64,000 nucleotides of DNA from Candidatus Kapaibacterium sp. (GTDB lineage: Bacteria; Bacteroidota; Ignavibacteria; Kapaibacteriales; UBA2268). How positions within the stretch are numbered: position 1 is the first letter of the stretch; the number at the start of each line of letters is the position of its first letter. The notes below the pieces were generated by a model. The model made no database searches and had not been told where the DNA came from. It saw only the letters and a list, made by a program, of their open reading frames with translations. Location: contig CALHGZ010000010.1 of the NCBI GenBank assembly GCA_938031175.1, forward strand, positions 1 to 64,000, in the 5' to 3' direction. Shown piece by piece: positions 1 through 8,855 of this stretch. The translations under genes were made by a program, and so were the position numbers.

Positions 1-1
1 T

Positions 2-388
2 ACTCTTACAAATACAGTGAAAAATTGTACTAGCTTGAATTATAATTATGAAAATGCTCCCAAGGAAGGTGTACGATTAATGCAGGAGTTAGGATATCTT
101 TCCGTTGTAGAAAATAATAAGAGTGATATTTTATTCTCGCCGAATCCCACTTCGGATTTTATTGAAATAAATCTCGATAGATGGACTCCACCTTCTAAGT
201 GGAGTCCAGCTAGTTCCGATATAAAAATATACTCCGTCCTTGGGGGATGTGTTATGACCACACTGTCATTGCTTCGCAATGCCACCCCTCCAATGGAGGG
301 GAATTTTAGAATTGATGTATCGCAACTGCCGGCAGGGGTGTATTTCGTGCGATTTAATAACAAAGCACTGCCATTTGTTAAATATTGA
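2..388 (+). CDS. T9SS type A sorting domain protein, C-terminal fragment (5' end outside window)
   Basis: The frame is open to the left edge of the window, so only the C-terminal end of a larger secreted protein is present. The tail has the hallmarks of a T9SS type A sorting domain: a FSPNPTSDF block, then an IKIYSVLG strand, then LPAGVYFVRF before the stop. In other proteins this tail directs passage through the type IX secretion pore and cell-surface attachment. Two stretches within the tail, WTPPSKWSP and RNATPPMEGNF, are low-complexity and are encoded by perfect DNA palindromes (182-208, 267-301). They look like in-frame insertions into the variable loops between the conserved strands. 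The function of the missing N-terminal part cannot be judged. Confidence 0.8.
   Translation, partial: TLTNTVKNCTSLNYNYENAPKEGVRLMQELGYLSVVENNKSDILFSPNPTSDFIEINLDRWTPPSKWSPASSDIKIYSVLGGCVMTTLSLLRNATPPMEGNFRIDVSQLPAGVYFVRFNNKALPFVKY
182..208. repeat. Palindromic element inside sorting-domain coding region
   Basis: TGGACTCCAC (182-191) is the exact reverse complement of GTGGAGTCCA (199-208), giving a 10-bp stem with a 7-base loop. It is read in frame within the T9SS tail and encodes a Trp/Pro/Ser stretch absent from ordinary sorting domains. It looks like a small palindromic insertion. Confidence 0.8.
267..301. repeat. Two adjoining palindromes inside sorting-domain coding region
   Basis: CATTGC (267-272) pairs with GCAATG (276-281). 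Directly after it, CCCCTCCA (285-292) pairs with TGGAGGGG (294-301). Both are perfect and in frame, adding residues between two conserved strands of the sorting domain. The G/C-rich arms contrast with the AT-rich surroundings. Confidence 0.75.
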
Positions 389-429
389 AATTGTAGGGGC
401 AGGTTCCAAACCTGCCCTATTCTACAATT
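389..429. repeat. Long hairpin between two convergent genes, terminator-like
   Basis: It begins one base after the stop codon. AATTGTAG (389-396) pairs with CTACAATT (422-429), and inside it GGGCAGGTT (397-405) pairs with AACCTGCCC (409-417), with a 4-base bulge. It sits between a plus-strand stop and the minus-strand stop of the NDH-2 gene, so it could end transcription from both sides. Its style resembles dispersed intergenic palindromes seen in many bacteria. The third palindrome cluster within 250 bp suggests a repeat family rather than a simple terminator. Confidence 0.7.
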
Positions 430-447
430 ATTTTATTTTCGTAATCT

Positions 448-1734
448 TTATACTGATTCGTTGAGGGGTGTTTTTTCTTTATGTTGATATTTGTTATATA
501 CAATTATTCTTGCACCGGGTTTATATGTAATATAATACCAAATCCATTCAAGCATTACTTTGAATCTATTTCTGAAATCAATCAAAAAGAAAATATGAAC
601 AAAACTCCATAAGACCCAGGCAAAAAATCCGGCAATTTTGAATTTTTTAATCATTGCAACTGCTTTAGCCCGTCCGATAGTAGCCATCATTCCTTTATCA
701 TTATATTTAAATGCAGGGCGATTATAAGTAGGTACTTTGGATTTTATTATATTTGCAACAAATTTACCCTGTTGAATTGCAACAGGAGCAATCGCAGGTA
801 ATGGTAAGTTACTTTGGTCATAAACACAAGCAGCATCACCTATGACAAAAACTTCAGGATGTCCAGGTAAACTTAAATCATTTTTAACAATTGCTCTACC
901 ATATTTGTCCAGTTCAACTCCAAGAGTAATAAGCAATTTTGAGGCGGAATTGCCAGCAGCCCAAATGATATTATTACTGATTATTTCTCTTTTGTTAGTA
1001 ATCACTTTGGATTGATAAATATCAATGACTTTTTCATTAAATAAAACCTCAACACCTAATTTTTTTAGAGCTTCTTCGGTATATTTTGATAAATTTTCAG
1101 AGTAAGAAGCAAGTAGTTTACTACCTGCTTCGATTAAAAGAACTCTAATATCTTCATCTTTAAGAACAGGAAAATCAGCTAACATTGTTTTTCTACCTAT
1201 TTCCGCAATTGCACCAGCTAATTCAACACCAGTCGGTCCACCCCCGACAATGACAAAGGTCAGATATTTGTACATATTCTGAGTTCCATAAACTCTTTCA
1301 GCAAATTCGAAAGATGTAAGTATCTTTTCTCTAATAGTTAAAGCATCTGAAAGACTTTTCAAACCAGGTGCGTAATGTTGCCAATGATCATTTCCAAAAT
1401 AGGAATGCTGTGAACCGGGAGCAATGACTAAATAATCGTAATATAGACTTCCATCGGTTAAATGGACAATTTTTTTCTGCAATTCAATAGATAAGACTTC
1501 ATTCATTATAACCTGAATGTTTTGTGCTTTTCTCAGAACTGTGCGAATAGGTATAGCAATATCGCCGGGCGACAAAGCAGAAGTTGCTACCTGATAAAGA
1601 AGCGGTTGAAATAAATGATGATTAGATTTATCAATTAATATAATTTCATATTTTGTATTACGAAGATTTTTAGCAACATTTAAGCCACCAAAACCAGCTC
1701 CAATAATAATAACTCTCGGCTTAGATAAATGCAT
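448..1734 (-). CDS. ndh: Type II NADH dehydrogenase (NDH-2)
   Basis: This is a single-subunit, non-proton-pumping NADH:quinone oxidoreductase that would pass electrons from NADH to menaquinone at the inner face of the cytoplasmic membrane. An N-terminal FAD-binding motif GAGFGGLNVAK (about residues 12-22) is followed by a second dinucleotide motif GGGPTGVELAG near residue 165 for NADH, and an FAD-contact motif GDAAC near residue 300. The last 70 residues contain a hydrophobic, aromatic-rich segment that fits the membrane-anchoring C-terminus of NDH-2. The length of 428 residues is normal. It is transcribed alone, convergent with the preceding gene. menA on the other strand supplies the likely quinone partner. 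Confidence 0.9.
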   Translation of the reverse strand: MHLSKPRVIIIGAGFGGLNVAKNLRNTKYEIILIDKSNHHLFQPLLYQVATSALSPGDIAIPIRTVLRKAQNIQVIMNEVLSIELQKKIVHLTDGSLYYDYLVIAPGSQHSYFGNDHWQHYAPGLKSLSDALTIREKILTSFEFAERVYGTQNMYKYLTFVIVGGGPTGVELAGAIAEIGRKTMLADFPVLKDEDIRVLLIEAGSKLLASYSENLSKYTEEALKKLGVEVLFNEKVIDIYQSKVITNKREIISNNIIWAAGNSASKLLITLGVELDKYGRAIVKNDLSLPGHPEVFVIGDAACVYDQSNLPLPAIAPVAIQQGKFVANIIKSKVPTYNRPAFKYNDKGMMATIGRAKAVAMIKKFKIAGFFAWVLWSFVHIFFLIDFRNRFKVMLEWIWYYITYKPGARIIVYNKYQHKEKTPLNESV

Positions 1735-1912
1735 TAACTTTAGCTTTTAATATCGAACAATTTTATTTTTATCGACGTGTTTTTATATCCTTTATTATGC
1801 CTAAAATTTTATTTGGTTGTGTCTGGATTATATTTTAATTGCTATTCAGATACAATTTCTTTTTTTGCAAATCGTATGCATGATTAATATTTTATAATTT
1901 TTAGAGTAGGAA

Positions 1913-3889
1913 TTGAAATTATTTATCTACCTCATTTTTGTAATTATATCTACAAGTGCAAGTTATACTATTGAAATAGATAGTTCAAAAGATTTTTTTG
2001 GATTGAACTTTGCTTTTAACCAAATATTTAACAAATCATCAATTTCAATTATTCAAGGAAGTAGTGATTGTGGATTTTTCTCAGATGGGAAATCTTTTGG
2101 CTATAGGATTGGAATTATTTATTATCGCCCTATACTTTTGGATAATTTATCTATATCTGGTGGTTTAAATTATGATGTCCGACCAGCAACATTGATTCGT
2201 CAAAATTCTGAATTCGAGGTTTTAGATCCGATATTTAATAAATATGCACCCTTGGAGCGTGAATATGTATTTAATTCTTCTTTGAAATACATTACATTGG
2301 ATTTAGGCTTGTGTTATAAACTGCTATTAGACTATCCGATTCTTTTTAGAATATTTTTTGATATTGGTAATCCTCTAATCGAAAAAGATTATAATATAAC
2401 TGAACAAATAAAGTCACCCAATGGCGTATTGTTCCCTGATGGTACCAGATTAAGAACAATCAGTGGGGGAAAACTGAATACAACAACAACTGCTATTGGT
2501 TTTAATGTTGCATTTCAATATCAATTTGAATTAAATAATGGATTATTGATTGTACCCGAAATAGGTTACAGAAGAGGTTTAAATTCAATTATTAGTGATA
2601 CACAATGGCAAATGCAATCTATAAATCTTTGTGTACAGTTAATAACTGATTTTACAGAGAAAAAAGGCAAGATTAAACCTGAACCTGAAAAAATTAAAAT
2701 TCCTATCGAAATTGATGAAGAAGTGTTAGCTGTAAATCGCGAACAAACCACTGCTTTGATAAAAACTATTATTACCGAGCCTTTATATTTTACTGAAACA
2801 ATAGTAACACAATCGTATCCATTATTACCATATATTTTCTACGATAGCGCATCATCAATCTTACCTATGAAATATATCAAAGGTGATTTGGATTATTTTT
2901 CAGAAGAAAATTTACCAAAGTCTGCAATTGATATTTATTATCATATTTTAGATATAATTGGTTACAGATTGAGGAAAAATCCCAAAGCTGAAATAACAAT
3001 TGTTGGTGTTACTGATGGAAGTGAATTGCCATCAGAGAGCGAGCGTTTGAATTTAGCTAAGCAAAGAGCTATGAGCGTAAAAGATTATTTAACTAATTAT
3101 TGGAAAATAAGCGATAAACAAATTAAAATTTCTTCGAGGAATTTACCTCGCCTTCCAACTAGTACTCAATATCAAGAAGGTTTTGAAGAAAATAGACGAG
3201 TTGAAATATATTCAAATGAAAATAAAATTTTGGAACCTCTTATTCATAAGCAATTCAATGAATACGAGTTACTTAACAGCCATATCTCATCTCAGATTGA
3301 ATTTAATGATTATGAAAATTTGAAACAGTTCTTATATGTATATGGCAGTAAAGGAGAGTTGCTTTTTGAAAGGGAATTAGCCGCAGGCAGTTTTATTTTG
3401 GAATTGAGTTATCTTGAGAGACAAAAATTAATCGAACAAGCGAATAAAACAGATCAATTGCGTGCGGAATTGAAAGTGATTAAAAATGGTATGATTGAAA
3501 GAGCTTATTTTTCAATTCAATTTATAAAAAAATTAGAGGAATTTGAAATTGGACGATTAAACTTAATTGTCTTTGACTATGATAAAGCCGATATCTCTGA
3601 TTATAACCGTAATATTATAACCCATTTTTTAACTGGTTCAATTAAGCCTCAATCCAGCATTGATATTATTGGCTCAACTGACCGTTTAGGAGCTAGTGAT
3701 TACAATTTAAATTTATCCCGTACCAGGGCTGAAAATGTCAGGGATTTAATAAAATCAATAATTCCAAATGCAAAATTTAAAAGAGTAGAAGGTATTGGTG
3801 AATCAGATATTTACAATAATAATTCACCTGAGGGAAGGTTTTATTCTCGGACTGTATTAATAGAGATTAAAACACCAATTGATAAATGA
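1913..3889 (+). CDS. Outer-membrane barrel-like protein with two OmpA-type domains
   Basis: The protein starts at TTG with AGTAGG just upstream, and the resulting N-terminus is a signal peptide (KLFIYLIFVIISTSAS). Residues about 25-245 alternate hydrophobic and polar residues with aromatic strand ends, consistent with an outer-membrane beta-barrel. A linker rich in Glu/Pro/Ile follows. Two regions then resemble OmpA-type peptidoglycan-binding modules: one near 300-435 (TDGSELPSESERLNLAKQRA, NRRVEI) and one near 545-655 (GSTDRLGASDYNLNLSRTRA, ending SRTVLIEI). The protein probably tethers the outer membrane to peptidoglycan. No specific family name is recognised. The gene stands 55 bases upstream of menA, with no obvious functional link. 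Confidence 0.7.
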   Translation: MKLFIYLIFVIISTSASYTIEIDSSKDFFGLNFAFNQIFNKSSISIIQGSSDCGFFSDGKSFGYRIGIIYYRPILLDNLSISGGLNYDVRPATLIRQNSEFEVLDPIFNKYAPLEREYVFNSSLKYITLDLGLCYKLLLDYPILFRIFFDIGNPLIEKDYNITEQIKSPNGVLFPDGTRLRTISGGKLNTTTTAIGFNVAFQYQFELNNGLLIVPEIGYRRGLNSIISDTQWQMQSINLCVQLITDFTEKKGKIKPEPEKIKIPIEIDEEVLAVNREQTTALIKTIITEPLYFTETIVTQSYPLLPYIFYDSASSILPMKYIKGDLDYFSEENLPKSAIDIYYHILDIIGYRLRKNPKAEITIVGVTDGSELPSESERLNLAKQRAMSVKDYLTNYWKISDKQIKISSRNLPRLPTSTQYQEGFEENRRVEIYSNENKILEPLIHKQFNEYELLNSHISSQIEFNDYENLKQFLYVYGSKGELLFERELAAGSFILELSYLERQKLIEQANKTDQLRAELKVIKNGMIERAYFSIQFIKKLEEFEIGRLNLIVFDYDKADISDYNRNIITHFLTGSIKPQSSIDIIGSTDRLGASDYNLNLSRTRAENVRDLIKSIIPNAKFKRVEGIGESDIYNNNSPEGRFYSRTVLIEIKTPIDK

Positions 3890-3944
3890 TTAACTTTTAT
3901 TATCTTTGAAGGATTTTAATTGTTCACTTTGTAAAGGATAAATT

Positions 3945-4874
3945 ATGATAGCAGGAACCAATGTCGAATCTCGTTCAAAATTTAGTCTCTGGTTGCAGGC
4001 AGTACGTCCGTTTGCTTATTCAGCATCAGTAATCCCTGTACTTATTGGTACAGCATTAGCATTTACCTATCATCAAGGAGCTATTGATTGGTTTCTTTTC
4101 CCTATTGTGCTAATTGCATCAATTTTGCTACATACAGGAACAAATCTTGTCAGTGAATATTGGGATTTCAAACGAGGTGTAGATAGAATTGATACATACG
4201 GTTCAAGCCGTATTTTGGTTGAAAATTTAATGCAGCCAAAAGAAGTGCTCTTTGGCGGTTACGTTGCTTTTGCTATCGGATTCTTACTCGGATTGATACT
4301 TATATATTTCCGTGGATGGGAAATGTTTGTTTTAGGAATGATAGGTATTTTAGGTGGAATATTTTATACCTCAGCTCCTGTCAATTATAAATATTTAGGA
4401 TTAGGCGATCTATTAGTATTTATATTAATGGGACCATTAATGGTAATTGGGGCTTATTTTGCTTTAACCTCTGATTATAATTGGCAGGTTCTACTTGTAT
4501 CGTTACCTGTAGGTTTTTTAGTTGCAGCAATCCTTAACGCAAATAATTTAAGAGATATAAAGCATGACTCTGAAGCAAAAATCAAAACATTAGCTAATTT
4601 AATAGGACCAAAGGCTTCGCAAATTGAATATTTTTCGCTTGTTTTACTTGCATATGTAACAGTAATTATCCTTGTAATTTTTAATCTGTTATCACCAGCT
4701 ACACTTTTAGTATTTCTGAGTTTACCACAAGCTATTTCTAATTTAAAATCTGTTTTAAAAGCAAATGTTAACAATCCTCATGAAATAGCTATATTGGATG
4801 TAAAGACAGCTCAACATCATATGTTATTTGGACTATTATTATTTGCTGGTATATTTATCTCTGGACTAATATAA
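3945..4874 (+). CDS. menA: 1,4-dihydroxy-2-naphthoate prenyltransferase (MenA, UbiA family)
   Basis: The enzyme attaches the polyprenyl tail to 1,4-dihydroxy-2-naphthoate in menaquinone synthesis, in the cytoplasmic membrane. The N-terminus WLQAVRPFAYSASVIPVLIG is typical of MenA. The first Asp-rich motif is NLVSEYWDFKRGVD (about residues 65-80) and the second is NNLRDIKHDSEAKIKTLA (about 198-215); both are characteristic of UbiA enzymes and bind prenyl diphosphate through Mg2+. The rest is a string of hydrophobic helices, and the 309-residue length fits. A CPBP protease gene follows after 5 bases and is probably co-transcribed. Other UbiA substrates are possible, but the motif details favour MenA. 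Confidence 0.85.
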   Translation: MIAGTNVESRSKFSLWLQAVRPFAYSASVIPVLIGTALAFTYHQGAIDWFLFPIVLIASILLHTGTNLVSEYWDFKRGVDRIDTYGSSRILVENLMQPKEVLFGGYVAFAIGFLLGLILIYFRGWEMFVLGMIGILGGIFYTSAPVNYKYLGLGDLLVFILMGPLMVIGAYFALTSDYNWQVLLVSLPVGFLVAAILNANNLRDIKHDSEAKIKTLANLIGPKASQIEYFSLVLLAYVTVIILVIFNLLSPATLLVFLSLPQAISNLKSVLKANVNNPHEIAILDVKTAQHHMLFGLLLFAGIFISGLI

Positions 4875-4879
4875 TTTTT

Positions 4880-5497
4880 ATGTTTAAAGTAATTATTGGA
4901 TATTTAATTGCCTTGCTGTTTTGGTTTCTGATGTTTTCGGAATGGACAGCAGGTAATTTCAATTTTTGGTTTACAATGTTAACAGCAACGGGTATTTTGA
5001 CTATATGGTCAATCATTTTCGGAAAAAGATTTTTGAGAAATTTATTTCAATTTAAATTTAAATGGATTATCATTGGATTGTTCTCAGCTTTGTTACTTTA
5101 TTTGTTATTTTATTTAGGAAATATAATTTCCCAATATTTTTTTGACTTTGTTCAAATACAAATTGAGAATGTTTATAGTACCAAAGAACAAGCAAATAAT
5201 CTTTTTATCGCCATAGCCTTATTAATATGGATAGGTCCGGCTGAAGAAATATTTTGGAGAGGTTACGCCCAAAATGAATTATCACAAAAATTTGGTTCAC
5301 TAAAGGCATTGATTATAAACTCACTTGTTTATGCTTTTGTTCATATTTGGGCGTTTAATCTGATGCTTTTCTTCGCAGCCCTTATTTGTGGCTTTTTTTG
5401 GGGCTGGATGTTTATGCGTTTTAAAAATGTCTTACCGGGTTTGATTTCTCATGCCATTTGGGACGTTTTAATATTTATTTTAATTCCACTTCAATAA
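4880..5497 (+). CDS. CPBP family intramembrane glutamic protease
   Basis: This is a small multi-helix membrane protein of 205 residues. It carries the three CPBP/Abi motifs: AEEIFWRG (EExxxR) near residue 115, FVHIW near 152, and HAIWD near the C-terminus. In characterised relatives (Rce1, bacteriocin-immunity Abi proteins) these residues form the active site that cleaves substrates within the membrane. The substrate here is unknown. The start lies 5 bases after the menA stop, so the two are likely one transcript. A second, unrelated-looking CPBP protein lies at 28444-29337. Confidence 0.8.
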   Translation: MFKVIIGYLIALLFWFLMFSEWTAGNFNFWFTMLTATGILTIWSIIFGKRFLRNLFQFKFKWIIIGLFSALLLYLLFYLGNIISQYFFDFVQIQIENVYSTKEQANNLFIAIALLIWIGPAEEIFWRGYAQNELSQKFGSLKALIINSLVYAFVHIWAFNLMLFFAALICGFFWGWMFMRFKNVLPGLISHAIWDVLIFILIPLQ

Positions 5498-5582
5498 ATG
5501 AAATTTTTTTTACTTTTCATTGTTTTTTATTTAAAATATTTTCATAAATTAAAATTTAATTGTTCAATGTTTGGAAAATTTT

Positions 5583-7157
5583 ATGAAAAGAAGAGAATTT
5601 TTACAAAGTATCTCAAATTCAGATGATCGAGTGCAGTCAGATTTAACGCCGTATACTAAACCATTGTCGATTCATGAAGCATACCATTTGTTAAGAAGAA
5701 TATCCTTTGCACCCACACCAGAATTAGCTAATAGTTTAGTTGGTAAATCTGTTGTAGAATTATTTGACGATATTTTTGTTGAGACTCAAGCATTACCAAC
5801 AGCACCGGATAAAAAATGGATAAACATACCTAACGAAGACCCCTTAAAAGCTGGTAATCCGGCATTAAGATTTGAAATTGAAGCCGAGATTAAAAATAAT
5901 TATTATCAATTTGTTGACTGGTGGATTAACTTGATGAGAAATGAAATAAAACTTCCCTTACGTGAAAAACTTGTACTTTTCTGGTCCACAGTTTGGACAA
6001 TTGAATTTACATATGATACTGAGGCATTGATACCGCCAGGATTATGTTATAGGAATAATCAGATTTTGAGACAATATGCTCTTGGTAATTATGGTGATTT
6101 TGCTGAAGCGGTTACATTAGATGGTGCAATGCTTTTATATCAAAGTTTATTTTATAGCAATAGGCGAATAGCAAATGAAAATTATATGCGTGAATTGATG
6201 GAATTATTCATGATGGGTACAGGAGATATCCTAACAGGTAATCCAAATTATTATGAAAGTGATGTGAAAGAGGGAGCTAAGGCTTTAACAGGTTGGAGAA
6301 ATGGAGCTTATCTTAATGAACCTGCTCCGAAAGGTTATTTCAATACATATTTTTCGCCTCATGACCATATTATTGAAGCGAAATCCTTTTTGAATAATAT
6401 AATTCCTTCGCGTACTGAGGATCAGAATACAGAAGATCAAGTTCGAAATGAAGAGGTGAGGAAAATTATTGATATTATTCTAAAAGAGAGAAAAATGTCA
6501 GTTGCAAGATTTATAAGCGATAAAATTTATAAATATTTTGTATATGCTGAACCTAAATCTGCCTCTACTTATATAATCAATTCGCTTGCTGAAATTTTTT
6601 CCGATAGTGATTTCAATTTGCGTCAATTATTTAAAAGTTTGTTTACAAGCAGCCACTTTTTCGATAAAGAGAATATAGGTATACAATTCAAAACACCTCC
6701 TGATTATATAATCGGCTTTGAAATAATGTTGGGAGTAAAATATCCAAATTCTCGCAAGGCTATATTTGATTTGGAACAGGAATTATATGATCCTCCCAAT
6801 GTTGGAAGTTGGAAAGGATACAGAACTTGGATAAGCACAAAAACATTCCCTCTGAGAATCAAATATGCCAATGAAATTCTTTCAGTTGCAACAGAACAAA
6901 ATCTATTGAATTTAGCAAAAAAATTTAGCGATTATACAAATTTAGATAGTTTGAATTTTAATTTAATTCAATTTTTCTTGCCTGATATTACAAAAATTGA
7001 TATCGAACGGCAAAATAGATATAAAGATATTTTAGCAAACGGAATTTCAGAGAGCAATTGGAGTCAAGCTATTCAGGATAGTGATCCGAAAGTTGTAGAA
7101 GGCATAAGAAATTTAATTAAATCATTCATCTTATCACCAGATTTCCAATTATGCTAA
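5583..7157 (+). CDS. DUF1800 domain protein
   Basis: The protein matches the DUF1800 family, which is usually encoded beside DUF1501 proteins in secreted or planctomycete-like gene pairs and has no assigned biochemical role. The ATG at 5583 (MKRREFLQ) is preferred over an in-frame TTG four codons earlier, because RREFLQ-type N-termini are common in this family. Features include LLRRISFAPTPE near residue 40 and a conserved central block, ENYMRELMELFMMG, then VKEGAKALTGWR. The C-terminal part contains VGSWKGYRTWIS. No hydrophobic signal core follows the Arg pair, so export is uncertain. The DUF1501 gene follows after 12 bases, with a strong ribosome site between them. Confidence 0.8.
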   Translation: MKRREFLQSISNSDDRVQSDLTPYTKPLSIHEAYHLLRRISFAPTPELANSLVGKSVVELFDDIFVETQALPTAPDKKWINIPNEDPLKAGNPALRFEIEAEIKNNYYQFVDWWINLMRNEIKLPLREKLVLFWSTVWTIEFTYDTEALIPPGLCYRNNQILRQYALGNYGDFAEAVTLDGAMLLYQSLFYSNRRIANENYMRELMELFMMGTGDILTGNPNYYESDVKEGAKALTGWRNGAYLNEPAPKGYFNTYFSPHDHIIEAKSFLNNIIPSRTEDQNTEDQVRNEEVRKIIDIILKERKMSVARFISDKIYKYFVYAEPKSASTYIINSLAEIFSDSDFNLRQLFKSLFTSSHFFDKENIGIQFKTPPDYIIGFEIMLGVKYPNSRKAIFDLEQELYDPPNVGSWKGYRTWISTKTFPLRIKYANEILSVATEQNLLNLAKKFSDYTNLDSLNFNLIQFFLPDITKIDIERQNRYKDILANGISESNWSQAIQDSDPKVVEGIRNLIKSFILSPDFQLC

Positions 7158-7169
7158 AAGGAGAGAGAA

Positions 7170-8762
7170 ATGGACAGGAGAACTTTTGTAAAGAAAACGT
7201 CTTTAATAACAGCAGCAACTATAGTAACTCCCTATATTTTAACAGGTGAACCCAAAATAAAAGTTTATCCCAATGATACAATCAATTCATTTGAGGATGA
7301 CAGTATTATGATATTAATTGAATTATTCGGAGGTAATGATGGTCTAAATACAATTATTCCTGCATATAATGATTTGTATTATACTTTGCGTCCAAATTTG
7401 TCGTATCCAGTTGAATTTTGTAGAAGATTTGAAAATTCGGATTTATATTTTAATCCGAATTTGGTTGATGGTATATTTAATGGTGGATTACTTCAAATGT
7501 TTGCAGAAGGCAAGCTCGCAATTATAGAGGGGGTTGGATATGAAAATCCTAATTTATCTCATTTCCGTTCTCAAGATATCTGGTTGAGTGGAATCAATAA
7601 CTCCAATAATAGCGTTAAGTTAACAGAAGGTTGGTTAGGTAGATTTTTAGCACGTAAATTACCAGGTTACCCACTTGAAATCCCAGAACATCCATTAGCA
7701 ATTCAAATTGGTGGCACTTTATCATTATTGCTAAAATCCGATGTTGGAGATATGGGCATAGCATTGACGGATCCAGATAAATTTTATGAATTAGGAAATG
7801 GTTTGACACCCAATGAACCTTTGAGAACTGGAATTTCAAAATATGATAAAGAATATAATTTTATTCATACAATTGCAAAACAATCCGAGATATATTCAAA
7901 AGCTGTGAAACAAGCTTATGATAAAGGCAAAGAACTGATTAAAGTTAATTATAGCTCTGGTTTATCACAACAATTTAGATTGATCTCAACTCTTATAGCC
8001 GGAGGTTTGAAAACCAAAGTTTATTATGTATCGCTTAGTAATTTTGATTCCCATGCACAACAGCAAAGTGGGTATTATGTTGGGCAACATCCGACTTTAT
8101 TAAGACAGGTAGCAAATGCAATATCTGAATTTATGGAAGATGCTATTCAATTGGGTTATGCCGAGAGAATAGCAGGAATGACAATCTCTGAATTCGGTCG
8201 TCGTGCCTATGACAATGGTAGTAATGGAACTGATCATGGAGCTGCATCTATGCAATTCGTTTTTGGACATGATAATTACGTAAATGGTGCATATTATCGC
8301 GAACAAGGTAAACCTGATCTAAGCGATTTAGATGATGCCGGTAATGTTAAGTTTCAATATGATTATCGGCGTACATTTGTTGATTTTCTTCAATCCTGGA
8401 TGGGTGCTACTGATGATGATATTGAAGCAGTATTTGGACAAAAATTTATGCCTATTGGAGTTTTGAATCCAAGAACTGTATCGGTTGATGATTCAATCGA
8501 GTTTAACAATAATTTAGCAATTAATATTTATCCTAATCCTTCTGCTGGCAAAGCAGTTGCCGAAATCGTACTTAAGAGAAGTGCAGAAATAAATTTGGAA
8601 ATTTATAATTTGTTGGGCTTTAAAGTCAGTACTTTATATAATGGTTTTGCCGATTCGGGATTTCATCGATTCAACATAACTATTGATAAATCAAATGCAT
8701 ATTACTGCCTTCTAACAATAGGTAATAAGAAATATAGTGCAAAATTTATAGTTAACAAATAG
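7170..8762 (+). CDS. DUF1501 protein with Tat-like signal and T9SS sorting domain
   Basis: DUF1501 proteins resemble the sulfatase/alkaline phosphatase superfamily and are usually exported through Tat. Here the N-terminus DRRTFVKKTSLITAATIV is a clear twin-arginine signal. Family landmarks are ELFGGNDGLNTIIP near residue 50, SHFRSQDIWLSG near 130, SNFDSHAQQ near 290 and MTISEFGRRAYDNGSNGTDH near 335. The last 80 residues form a T9SS type A sorting domain (NIYPNPSAGKA ... YNLLGFKV ... KYSAKFIV), so the mature protein should reach the cell surface. AAAAGGAG at 7156-7163 is a good Shine-Dalgarno match. It is co-transcribed with the DUF1800 gene. The catalytic role is unknown. Confidence 0.85.
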   Translation: MDRRTFVKKTSLITAATIVTPYILTGEPKIKVYPNDTINSFEDDSIMILIELFGGNDGLNTIIPAYNDLYYTLRPNLSYPVEFCRRFENSDLYFNPNLVDGIFNGGLLQMFAEGKLAIIEGVGYENPNLSHFRSQDIWLSGINNSNNSVKLTEGWLGRFLARKLPGYPLEIPEHPLAIQIGGTLSLLLKSDVGDMGIALTDPDKFYELGNGLTPNEPLRTGISKYDKEYNFIHTIAKQSEIYSKAVKQAYDKGKELIKVNYSSGLSQQFRLISTLIAGGLKTKVYYVSLSNFDSHAQQQSGYYVGQHPTLLRQVANAISEFMEDAIQLGYAERIAGMTISEFGRRAYDNGSNGTDHGAASMQFVFGHDNYVNGAYYREQGKPDLSDLDDAGNVKFQYDYRRTFVDFLQSWMGATDDDIEAVFGQKFMPIGVLNPRTVSVDDSIEFNNNLAINIYPNPSAGKAVAEIVLKRSAEINLEIYNLLGFKVSTLYNGFADSGFHRFNITIDKSNAYYCLLTIGNKKYSAKFIVNK

Positions 8763-8855
8763 TTATAATTGTTTTTAATCCTTTAGTAGTAATTTCTGAA
8801 ATTAACAACATTCATTAACTGTTAATTAGTTATTGTTAAAAATTAGTTTATATAA

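Noticed and set aside
46-363. Minus-strand frame of 105 codons at the left edge
   Set aside because: It mirrors the T9SS tail on the plus strand; the plus frame has clear sorting-domain motifs, the minus frame none.
5498-5540. Possible terminator after the first CPBP gene (AATGAAA ... TTTCATT)
   Set aside because: The stem is short and A/T only and the loop is long; it is not convincing.
5583-8762. DUF1800/DUF1501 pair as a new system
   Set aside because: This pair is common in several phyla; only the sorting domain combined with the Tat signal is unusual.
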